The translations under genes and the position numbers were made by a program. A DNA stretch of 64,000 bases from Acidithiobacillus sp. (GTDB lineage: Bacteria; Pseudomonadota; Gammaproteobacteria; Acidithiobacillales; Acidithiobacillaceae), in NCBI GenBank assembly GCA_028697715.1, contig JAQVDS010000013.1:1-64000 (forward strand), read 5' to 3'. Below, piece by piece: positions 34,011 to 40,828 of the stretch (position 1 is its first letter; each line of letters begins with the position of its first letter). The notes under the pieces were generated by a model, which did not search any database, was not told the DNA's origin, and saw only the letters and a program-made list of their open reading frames with translations.

Positions 34011-36593
34011 TTATTGTTGCCGATCAGTATGTGTAGCTTTGTGAAAGGCCTGGCGAATCACCCGATGCGTGGCAAGATCGGCTTTCTCTATTTCAGCAAA
34101 TGCCGGACGAAGATCCCGGTTAATGGCCATCAGGAAACGAGACTGATGTGCGGCGTTGCTGTCGGCGAGGCGATGAATGCCGAGCTTGCAAAAATCGGCA
34201 ACAATCATCCAGATAAGGTTATAGGCCCATACAAGACCAACCGCGATCCAGGGGATGGCAGGCATCAGCCAGCCGAATCCCGCCATGCAGACGCCGACTA
34301 CCTGCGTGCCGAGAATCGCAAACAGCAAAGGGCGGGCAGGATACGGAGACCGCCAAAACGGCCCACGTACGCGCGTGAGAAACAGCATAAGATGGCCACC
34401 TGCGATGAGTTGTAAGAACATGATTGTGCGGACTTCGTCCATCGGGAGACCCGAGAAGTAACGCGCGATCAGGTAAAGACCAAAGGTTCCAGCAAATGCG
34501 AGTAGGCCCATGGCAGAACTCAGCGCGATAACACGGCCCATTTCCCAGTGGACAGGTGATTTTTGTATCGCAGTATTATCCCACGCGATGGTCATGATGG
34601 GGATGTCATCGAGAAGGGATAATAGAACGACCATTATGGCTGTTAGCGGATAGGAGTTGAAAATTAACATCGCCACTACGACAAAGAAAAGAATATCGAG
34701 CGTCATGGCGATCCGGTACACCGTATAACTTGTCATTCGCTCGAAGATTCGGCGAGCTTCCTCAACTGCCTTGACGATGACATTCAGCCCTGGCGCTGTC
34801 AGGATCAGGGCCGCGGCGCCTCGGGCAGCATCGGTGGCACCCGAAACTGCAATCCCCACATCCGCTTGTTTGAGTGCCGGCGCGTCATTCACTCCGTCGC
34901 CTGTCATGGCGACAATGTGCCCGCGCTGCTGCAATGCCTTTACGATGGCATACTTATGCTCAGGAAATACCTGCGCAAAGCCGTCTGCGTGCTCTATCTC
35001 GTCTCCTAGATTTTGCGGGAGCGCACCGCCCTCGGCATACTTGGAAAGCCGGTCATCGACGGTAAGGATATGGGTGCCCAAATGCAGTTGCCCGGCAATC
35101 TCACTGGCGATGGCCTGATGGTCTCCGGTAACCATCTTTACTTCTATTCCATGGTTTTGAGCGTCCATAATGGTCGCTTTGGAATCCTCTCGGGGGGGAT
35201 CAAAGAGAGACAGGATTCCCAAAAATGTCCATGCGTCACCATTGGCAGACGAGCGAGCCACGCCCAATGTACGGAAACCTTTTGCCGCGAAATCAGTGAC
35301 GGCCTTTTCTGCCTTCTCCTGTTCTTCCCCTGCGAGATTTGCCAGCCCCATGATGATTTGTGGAGCACCCTTGGTAACGCGAAATGCTTGTCCGTGTGAA
35401 TCGCGAATGGCCGCTTCTGTCCGTTTGGAGACAGGATCGAATGGGGTGAACTTGTCTTGCTGAAAGGTGGTCAGAAGGCTGTCACGGTTCTTTAACCCAT
35501 TGAGTACGGCGGTATCAATAGCGTCACTGTCTTCAGCTTTAGAGGCTAAGGCCGCTGCGAGAATGACTTCTTGCTCATCTTTTGCCTGAAAGAGAACCGT
35601 TTGTCCGAGAGTGATTTTGTTTTGCGTAAGAGTGCCGGTCTTGTCTGAACAGAGGATATCGACGCCAGCCATTTCTTCAATGGAGGTCAATCGTGAGACA
35701 ATGGCCTTCATCCGGGACAGCGCAAGAGCACCCAAAGCCATGGTTACAGAGAGTACCGCAGGCATGGCTACCGGGATGGAAGCCACGACTACGACCAAGA
35801 CAAAGGCGATGAGCGTAAGAAAAGGCAGTCCCCGCGATAGTTCGACGATGATCAGCAAAAGCGAGAGGAATATTGCAAGTGCGATCAAGAAGTTACCGAT
35901 TTGTAAGACGGCACGTTGAAAATGTGAGACGGGAGCGGCGTGCGCGACCAGGTTTGCAGTTTTCCCAAAGAAGGTTCGTGAGCCAGTAGCATAAATGACT
36001 CCGACCATCTCGCCCTGTTTCGCAATCGTTCCTGAGTAAGCAACGTCACCTACCTTTTTGTTGACCGGCAGCGATTCTCCCGTCAGGGCCGACTGGTCGA
36101 CAGAAAGATAGTCTCCCGAAATGAGCTTGATGTCTGCTGGGAGAACATCACCGAGGCGAAGGCGTACTACGTCTCCGGGTACGAGGTCTGCGGCATCGAT
36201 TTCCTGCCATTTGCCATCACGTAAGACCCGGGCTTTTAGTGCCAATTGTTGTTTTAGTGCCCGCAATGCATCATTGGCGCCTTTCTCTTCCCAGAATCCG
36301 ATGCCACCATTGATGAGAAGCATGGCAAAGATAACGCCGAAACTTTTCCAGTCGCCATTGATTGCGGAGAGCGCTGCAGCCACTTCGATCATCCAGGGGA
36401 TGGGCCCCCAGAAATAGGTAAAAAGCTTTTTCCAAAGAGGAGTTTCATGTTCTTCCAACAGGTTGGGACCAAATGAGTTGAGACGCTCTTTGGCTGCGCT
36501 GCTGGTTAGCCCCTTTTCACTGCTATCTAATAGCTTATATGAATCGTCAACGGAAAGTTTGGCAAATTGATCGGTGTTTGTTTGCGTATCCAT
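34011..36593 (-). CDS. P-type (IIIA) proton-efflux ATPase, copy 2
   Basis: About 860 aa from ATG 36593, which has AAGGATGAGG upstream. An ATG at 36602, overlapping the hydrolase stop by 4 nt, is the alternative. ALTGESLPVN, CSDKTGTLTQN and TGDGVNDAPALKQADVG are complete. TM6 reads LLDDIPIMTIAWDNT, closely matching the proton-acceptor region of plant/fungal H+-ATPases. It is roughly 100 residues longer than copy 1, mostly at the C-terminus, where an extra charged tail (about 60 residues after the last TM) could be regulatory. It consumes ATP to export protons. It is cotranscribed with pgm and the glycolytic genes. Confidence 0.94.
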   Translation of the reverse strand: MDTQTNTDQFAKLSVDDSYKLLDSSEKGLTSSAAKERLNSFGPNLLEEHETPLWKKLFTYFWGPIPWMIEVAAALSAINGDWKSFGVIFAMLLINGGIGFWEEKGANDALRALKQQLALKARVLRDGKWQEIDAADLVPGDVVRLRLGDVLPADIKLISGDYLSVDQSALTGESLPVNKKVGDVAYSGTIAKQGEMVGVIYATGSRTFFGKTANLVAHAAPVSHFQRAVLQIGNFLIALAIFLSLLLIIVELSRGLPFLTLIAFVLVVVVASIPVAMPAVLSVTMALGALALSRMKAIVSRLTSIEEMAGVDILCSDKTGTLTQNKITLGQTVLFQAKDEQEVILAAALASKAEDSDAIDTAVLNGLKNRDSLLTTFQQDKFTPFDPVSKRTEAAIRDSHGQAFRVTKGAPQIIMGLANLAGEEQEKAEKAVTDFAAKGFRTLGVARSSANGDAWTFLGILSLFDPPREDSKATIMDAQNHGIEVKMVTGDHQAIASEIAGQLHLGTHILTVDDRLSKYAEGGALPQNLGDEIEHADGFAQVFPEHKYAIVKALQQRGHIVAMTGDGVNDAPALKQADVGIAVSGATDAARGAAALILTAPGLNVIVKAVEEARRIFERMTSYTVYRIAMTLDILFFVVVAMLIFNSYPLTAIMVVLLSLLDDIPIMTIAWDNTAIQKSPVHWEMGRVIALSSAMGLLAFAGTFGLYLIARYFSGLPMDEVRTIMFLQLIAGGHLMLFLTRVRGPFWRSPYPARPLLFAILGTQVVGVCMAGFGWLMPAIPWIAVGLVWAYNLIWMIVADFCKLGIHRLADSNAAHQSRFLMAINRDLRPAFAEIEKADLATHRVIRQAFHKATHTDRQQ

Positions 36594-36598
36594 ATGCC

Positions 36599-37282
36599 TC
36601 ATCCTTGGGTGTTAGTGTATGATTGATTATCATCAGTTTGCGAAGAAGCCGCGATGCTGGCAAGAAACCGTACTATCCAGTTCGTCACCTCGGGACCGTA
36701 GCTAGGATCGTCCAGGAGCTGATGGGCGTGTAAGCGTCCCGGCCAAGTATGGGTAGCTAGAGGTAAGGGAAGCTGTTCACGCACTAGACGACAATTGTCT
36801 GCGTACGCCTCATCATCGCTGTACAGCAGTAAAGCACGTTTTGCTTTGTTGGTTAGTTGGGAGAAGCTGTCGGGATGGCCAGCGGGCGAAACCAGGATAA
36901 CACCAGCAAGTGGTTGCTCTAGTTGGGCGAGTGCCTTCAGTGCAGCGGTGCCCCCCATGGAAGCACCTAAGATGACGACCCTTTCTGCCTTATGGGTTTC
37001 TGCAAACTGTATTGCCCCCAAAACATCCTTTTCATAGAAACTGTCACCAGATTCTGAAGCACCATAGCCACGGAGATTGGGGGCAAGAACGGACCAGCCA
37101 GCCTGAACGATCGGATGGAGGATGAGACTGTGTTTCCAAACCTCTTTGTCGTAGGCCTTACCATGAATCAATATCAGCCAATCGCATCCGCCCTCGTATA
37201 GATCTGCTTCCAGGAACAGATGATCGCTACTGAATACATGGGTGCGGATAACGGCAAGCTCAGACTTCCCCGTTTTGATCAT
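36599..37282 (-). CDS. Alpha/beta-hydrolase family protein
   Basis: 227 aa from ATG 37282 with GGAGAATT upstream; a TTG 6 nt earlier is less likely. The oxyanion-hole motif LILIHGKAYDKEVW, the nucleophile elbow GASMGG and HAHQLLDD with the likely catalytic His are visible; an Asp in LLYSDDEAYAD would complete the triad. No signal peptide, so probably cytoplasmic. It is the first gene of the long minus-strand array, 5 nt before the ATPase start. The substrate is unknown, and esterase, peptidase-like or thioesterase activity are all possible. Confidence 0.88.
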   Translation of the reverse strand: MIKTGKSELAVIRTHVFSSDHLFLEADLYEGGCDWLILIHGKAYDKEVWKHSLILHPIVQAGWSVLAPNLRGYGASESGDSFYEKDVLGAIQFAETHKAERVVILGASMGGTAALKALAQLEQPLAGVILVSPAGHPDSFSQLTNKAKRALLLYSDDEAYADNCRLVREQLPLPLATHTWPGRLHAHQLLDDPSYGPEVTNWIVRFLASIAASSQTDDNQSYTNTQG

Positions 37283-37301
37283 GAACAATTCTCCATAATC
37301 T

Positions 37302-37330
37302 CTACAGTCGATTGTAAAGGTAGACTATAG
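37302..37330. promoter_or_regulatory. Inverted repeat upstream of the long minus-strand array
   Basis: CTACAGTC and GACTATAG, separated by 13 nt, form an imperfect dyad 20-48 nt before the hydrolase start, in the only gap upstream of the array. A second hairpin-capable segment (ATAGA/TCTAT) and two AAGGTAGA direct repeats lie just beyond it, up to about 37352. The spacing suits a dimeric regulator, and the LysR protein encoded at 38046 is a candidate. Evidence is position and symmetry only. Confidence 0.3.
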
Positions 37331-37354
37331 AAAACTCTATGCCAAGGTAGATTG

Positions 37355-37729
37355 CTATTCGCCTCCTGCTACGCCGTTGGGCGTAACCCTTGCAACATTG
37401 CCGTTCAGGTGTAGTTCGACTCGGGGCATCTGTAGCCCTTCCAATCGAGTCTTGCGATCAGCCGATGCGCTGATCCGTTGTCGGATCATCAAGTTGAGAT
37501 ACTGCCCTATCGCTTCGTGAGAGAGGTTCGCGACTTCCATGATGCGCCCCTCCAGCCAAGAGCGTGCTTTGTTGGCATTCCCAAGCGACTCACAGAGCAG
37601 ATCGAAAAGAAATGGGGGAACCAGAAGGCAGAAATCGCGGCCATCGGGCAGAGTGATTTCGGCGCTGACGCCTGCGGCGTGCTTCTTCTCCGATGGGAAG
37701 TCGCGCGACGTATCCCCAAGGTCTGGCAT
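37355..37729 (-). CDS. Hypothetical protein, 124 aa
   Basis: I do not recognise this protein. ATG 37729 has a strong AAAGGAGTGAG ribosome site, which makes it likely to be real. The middle part ITLPDGRDFCLLVPPFLFDLL is hydrophobic, followed by NKARSWLEGRIMEVANLSHEAIGQ, probably helical. The C-terminus RVELHLNGNVARVT looks like a beta hairpin. No signal peptide or clear membrane span. It follows a 62-codon frame after 19 nt and lies 72 nt before the hydrolase that heads the glycolytic array. Confidence 0.55.
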   Translation of the reverse strand: MPDLGDTSRDFPSEKKHAAGVSAEITLPDGRDFCLLVPPFLFDLLCESLGNANKARSWLEGRIMEVANLSHEAIGQYLNLMIRQRISASADRKTRLEGLQMPRVELHLNGNVARVTPNGVAGGE

Positions 37730-37748
37730 GACTCACTCCTTTACCGTA

Positions 37749-37937
37749 TTAGGCCATCCGAATATCAGTATAGACACCAGAGCGGAACTCTGCACCCACA
37801 CTCCGAAAGAGGATCGTGCCACACGATGAGGTCGTGGAAATCAGGTTTGATTCATCTCGCAGCAGTGACTTCAGAGCACAGCGAGCTTGGTGAGGGATCC
37901 ATGGGCTGCCTTGCAACTGGAGTTCTGACCGCAACAT
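37749..37937 (-). CDS. Possible small hypothetical protein, 62 aa
   Basis: Open frame from ATG 37937 with CGGAGAATTT upstream, ending 19 nt before the 124-aa gene in the same direction. The product has two Cys and no motif I know. The good ribosome site and operon-like spacing are the only support, and the frame could be chance. Confidence 0.35.
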   Translation of the reverse strand: MLRSELQLQGSPWIPHQARCALKSLLRDESNLISTTSSCGTILFRSVGAEFRSGVYTDIRMA

Positions 37938-38045
37938 AAATTCTCCGCGTGACTTTATGGCACGAAAAGTATCTACTAATCTATGCTAGTTACTAAGAAG
38001 GTGGCTGGCAAATCATTTTTATTGGAGTGGATAACGGAGAAACCG

Positions 38046-38939
38046 ATGGTGGATGCTGAGCAGCTGATAACGCTTTTGGAGGTCGTCGAACGGGGAAGTG
38101 TAAGCGCCGCAGCAGAGCATTTGTGTCGCGGACAATCGGCAATTTCTGAACGGTTAAAAAAACTAGTAGAGTATGTCGGTGAACCATTGTATTTCCGGAA
38201 AGGAAATGGCTTGGTGTTCACCGAGGCCGGAGAGCTTATATTACCAGATATAAAAAGGTTGGAACACGCACTTAGGGATATAGAGAGTATTATAAGGAGA
38301 CGTCAAAGTGGGCAACTAGGTGACCTCTGTATTGTGGCAACAAGCCTTCTCGCAAATTATTATCTGCCGCCTTATTTGGAGAAATTCAGGGCTGTATATC
38401 CAAATATTAATTTGTATATAAAAAGCGGAGAAAGGTATTGGGATAATGTTTCTATCGGAAGTGTAGATGTGTTTTTTTATGAGGGTGAGGTAGCCCCTCC
38501 TGATCTACCATATTATTTTGAGACAGTCCGATGGAAGAACGATAACAGGATTGTATTGGGAGTGCCAGACGGCCACCCGTTAGCCCGGAACGACCTGGTT
38601 ATGTTCAAAGATCTCCAGAATGTGCCAATAGTTTGGCGGGAGCCTGGCTCCGCAATTAGGAGAGCGATAGAAAGAGAGTTTCGGAATCGCGGTGTAGAGA
38701 GCCGGCATTTCATAGAGGTAGCTGATATACAATCAGTCGGAATTATGGTTAAGTCAGGGCTTGGGGTGGGATTTTTTGACACCCGAGTACTGGATCAACA
38801 CCCTGAATGGGGTATAAAGAAAATTCCATTGGAGAAGCATGAAATAATTTCTGTAAATTTTATGTCTGCTCCACATATCAGTAGGAGATCTGCCGTGCTT
38901 TCAAAATTTTTGGAAATCATCAATGATGAGGAGATATAA
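38046..38939 (+). CDS. LysR-family transcriptional regulator
   Basis: 297 aa from ATG 38046 (GGAGAAACC just upstream). The frame stays open back to 37983 without a better signal. The N-terminal helix-turn-helix reads ITLLEVVERGSVSAAAEHL and SAISERLKKLVEYVGEPLY, followed by TEAGE, the LysR linker. The C-terminal substrate-binding domain starts near GDLCIVATSLLANYYLPPYL. It is transcribed away from the minus-strand array, the classical arrangement for a regulator of its neighbours. Base composition is strikingly AT-rich compared with every flanking gene, so it may have been acquired separately. The co-inducer is unknown. Confidence 0.92.
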   Translation: MVDAEQLITLLEVVERGSVSAAAEHLCRGQSAISERLKKLVEYVGEPLYFRKGNGLVFTEAGELILPDIKRLEHALRDIESIIRRRQSGQLGDLCIVATSLLANYYLPPYLEKFRAVYPNINLYIKSGERYWDNVSIGSVDVFFYEGEVAPPDLPYYFETVRWKNDNRIVLGVPDGHPLARNDLVMFKDLQNVPIVWREPGSAIRRAIEREFRNRGVESRHFIEVADIQSVGIMVKSGLGVGFFDTRVLDQHPEWGIKKIPLEKHEIISVNFMSAPHISRRSAVLSKFLEIINDEEI

Positions 38940-39164
38940 ATACAACGGAAGTTATCTTCTGTGTACACCAGAGGCCGCTTAAGCTACAATGATAGTCCTT
39001 TATAGATATTGGCTCACATCTTCGTGCTGAGGCTGTTCCCAGGCCGTAATCATGCCAGTCAGCATTTAGGACAGGTTAGATCTTCGGCAACGGCAACATA
39101 TCGCGCCGCTCCCTACGACCGCGCAGTCTTAGGTGGCGACGTCGGGTTACTTGGCATCGATAGG
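38940..39164. other. Intergenic DNA between the LysR gene and the structured element
   Basis: First half of a 483-bp gap before lpd. No reading frame here resembles a protein and no tRNA or IS end was recognised. Base composition shifts from AT-rich at the LysR side to GC-rich, marking the boundary between the two compositional domains of the window. Confidence 0.5.
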
Positions 39165-39212
39165 CCGATGGGGCGATCTGCAATGTCTTGCAGATCGGTT
39201 CGACCCCATTGG
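39165..39212. repeat. Long stable two-part stem-loop upstream of lpd
   Basis: CCGATGGGG (39165-39173) pairs with CCCCATTGG (39204-39212) over 9 bp with one G-T wobble. Immediately inside it, CGATCTGCAA pairs perfectly with TTGCAGATCG over 10 bp, closing a TGTC tetraloop. A 6-nt bulge, GTTCGA, sits on the 3' side between the two helices. This 19-bp interrupted stem is far beyond chance expectation. No T-run follows, so it is not a plain terminator. It could be part of a small RNA, a 5'-leader element of lpd, or a dispersed palindromic repeat. Confidence 0.7.
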
Positions 39213-39230
39213 TTTCTCGGTGCTGGTCGA

Positions 39231-39250
39231 TTTAATGCGTTTTAATGCGT
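39231..39250. repeat. Perfect tandem 10-bp repeat
   Basis: TTTAATGCGT occurs twice back to back, 18 nt after the long stem-loop and about 170 nt before lpd. It could be a paired activator site or slippage product. No function can be assigned. Confidence 0.6.
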
Positions 39251-39340
39251 TATGAGTTGAGCTTGCGGCCGAACTCTGGTTGCACGAAAAATGCGTCGAC
39301 GATTCGCAGAATATCATTTGCTCGTTGTGAGCGCTTGTAC

Positions 39341-39354
39341 GGCACGCGCGTGCC
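39341..39354. promoter_or_regulatory. 14-bp perfect palindrome upstream of lpd
   Basis: GGCACGCGCGTGCC is fully self-complementary and lies 45-58 nt upstream of the lpd -10 element. The position and symmetry fit an operator for a dimeric regulator; no family match is recognised. Confidence 0.35.
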
Positions 39355-39398
39355 ATTAGCTGGCTGAGCATGACTCCTTTCGCTACACTGGGATAGTC

Positions 39399-39404
39399 TA
39401 TAAT
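39399..39404 (+). promoter_or_regulatory. Probable -10 element of lpd
   Basis: A consensus TATAAT lies 19 nt before ATG 39423, with AGGAGG at 39411-39416 between them. Seventeen nt upstream of the -10 the sequence is a poor match to TTGACA, so activation by a regulator bound upstream is plausible. The leader would be only about a dozen nt. Confidence 0.45.
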
Positions 39405-39422
39405 TGGATCAGGAGGTCAAAT

Positions 39423-40802
39423 ATGGCTGAAAAGGTAGTGGATCTGCTCTGTATCGGGGCCGGCGGCGCGGCGTATCCGGCGGCCTTTCGACTGGCGCGG
39501 GCGGGACACCAGGTACTCATGGTAGATCCCAAAGGAGTGATGAGTGGCAACTGCCTCTATGAGGGCTGTGTGCCATCCAAGGCGGTGCGGGAGATGGCAT
39601 CTTTGGCTGGCGCAACGCGGCGCTTCAACGCCCAGCTTGGTCTGGAAGAACCACGGGCGGACTATGCAGCCATCGTGCAGCACAAGGATCAGGTACAGGA
39701 GCGGCGTTATGCGCAGCATGCGCAGGAGCTTGCTGCACAACCCGGTATTGAGCTGCGCAAGGGGGTGGCGCATATTCTTGATCCTCACACCGTGCAGATC
39801 GACGATGATCAGGGCAGTGAGAAAATCCACTGCCATCATCTCCTTATTGCCAGCGGCTCTGACGTCTTTGTGCCTCCCATTCCTGGTGCCGAACATTGTC
39901 TGACCAGTCATGATCTCTATAAACCGGACTCCGCCCTGCGCGCTTTGCCCAAGCGCTTGATCGTGGTCGGTGGCGGATACATTGGCCTGGAAACGGCGTC
40001 CTTTTTTGCCCAACTCGGCAGTCAGGTGACGCTCCTGCAGAGGGGGGGACAGATTTTGAACGGCATGGACCCAGGCATGGTGGCCCTGCTCCAGCCCTTG
40101 TTGCCGGCAGGCATGCGGATCCTGACCGACGTCGATGTGCAGCGCATCGAGGCCCAGGGTGCGTTGCGCCGGGTGGTCTGGCAACGCGCCGGGCAGGAGG
40201 AGAGCGGAGAGGCGGAGGTGGTGCTGCTCGCAGTCGGACGCTCCCCGGTGATTCCCGAGGGCTGCGATGCGGTTGGTATCGAATTTGACCGACATGGCAT
40301 TCAGGTGGGGCCATCCCTGCAGACCCGCTACCCGCATATCTACGCTGCCGGTGATGTTAATGGTCGGGTGCCCCTCTTTCATGCAGCGGTACGGCAATCG
40401 TTAGTCGCGGCTCACAATATCCTGGGTGGCAATCAACCCCTGGATTACGCGGATTTCCACACTGTGCCGACGACGATCTTCACCCTCCCGGCCGCGGCCT
40501 ATATCGGCATGACCCCGGCCAAGGCTGAGGGGCGCGAACTGGCGGTGGGTCGCTATGATTTTGCCGAAGACTCCCGGGCGCAGATTCTTGAGCGCTTGGA
40601 GGGGGAGATTCGCCTGTTCTTCGAGCCTTCCTCCCTGCGCCTGTTGGGGGGGTGGATCGTCGGCATCGATGCCGGTGCCTTGATCGGGCAGATCGGGACG
40701 GCGCTGAGCTTGGGGGCGACGGCCTATGATCTCGCCCGTTTTGCCGACCAGCACCCGATGTCGGCCGAGGGCATCGGCAAGGCCGCCCGCAGCCTCTTCT
40801 GA
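39423..40802 (+). CDS. lpd: Dihydrolipoamide dehydrogenase (E3)
   Basis: 459 aa. Reoxidises dihydrolipoyl-E2 with NAD+ and is the E3 that the pdhABC array lacks. The FAD fold begins LLCIGAGGAAYPAAF. The redox disulfide is C44-x4-C49 in GNCLYEGCVPSK, the NAD fold is VVGGGYIGLETASFFAQLG, FAD motif 2 is IYAAGDVNGRVPLFH, and the C-terminal HPMSAEG supplies the His-Glu catalytic pair. The FAD glycine motif GAGGAAYPA deviates from the usual GxGPGGYxAA. A mercuric-reductase-like or other disulfide reductase role is less likely because no MerA cysteines are present. Ribosome site AGGAGGTCAAAT. It converges on eno copy 2. Confidence 0.88.
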   Translation: MAEKVVDLLCIGAGGAAYPAAFRLARAGHQVLMVDPKGVMSGNCLYEGCVPSKAVREMASLAGATRRFNAQLGLEEPRADYAAIVQHKDQVQERRYAQHAQELAAQPGIELRKGVAHILDPHTVQIDDDQGSEKIHCHHLLIASGSDVFVPPIPGAEHCLTSHDLYKPDSALRALPKRLIVVGGGYIGLETASFFAQLGSQVTLLQRGGQILNGMDPGMVALLQPLLPAGMRILTDVDVQRIEAQGALRRVVWQRAGQEESGEAEVVLLAVGRSPVIPEGCDAVGIEFDRHGIQVGPSLQTRYPHIYAAGDVNGRVPLFHAAVRQSLVAAHNILGGNQPLDYADFHTVPTTIFTLPAAAYIGMTPAKAEGRELAVGRYDFAEDSRAQILERLEGEIRLFFEPSSLRLLGGWIVGIDAGALIGQIGTALSLGATAYDLARFADQHPMSAEGIGKAARSLF

Positions 40803-40804
40803 GG

Positions 40805-40828
40805 CGCTGAGCGGCTCCGCTCTCAGCG
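40805..40828. terminator. Bidirectional stem-loop between lpd and eno copy 2
   Basis: CGCTGAG (40805-40811) pairs with CTCAGCG (40822-40828), and the interior can form a nested AGCGG/CCGCT helix. The hairpin sits in the 20-nt gap between convergent stop codons and includes the eno stop. Flanking T-runs are poor, so termination strength is uncertain. Confidence 0.5.

Noticed and set aside
39188-39212. tRNA-like T-arm (GGTTCGACCCC) near 39197
   Set aside because: The flanking stem does not pair as a T-arm and no acceptor, anticodon or D arm can be built; the bases belong to the long hairpin.
39417-40397. 326-codon minus-strand open frame opposite lpd
   Set aside because: Antisense of the FAD/NAD domains of lpd; no recognisable domain and no ribosome site.
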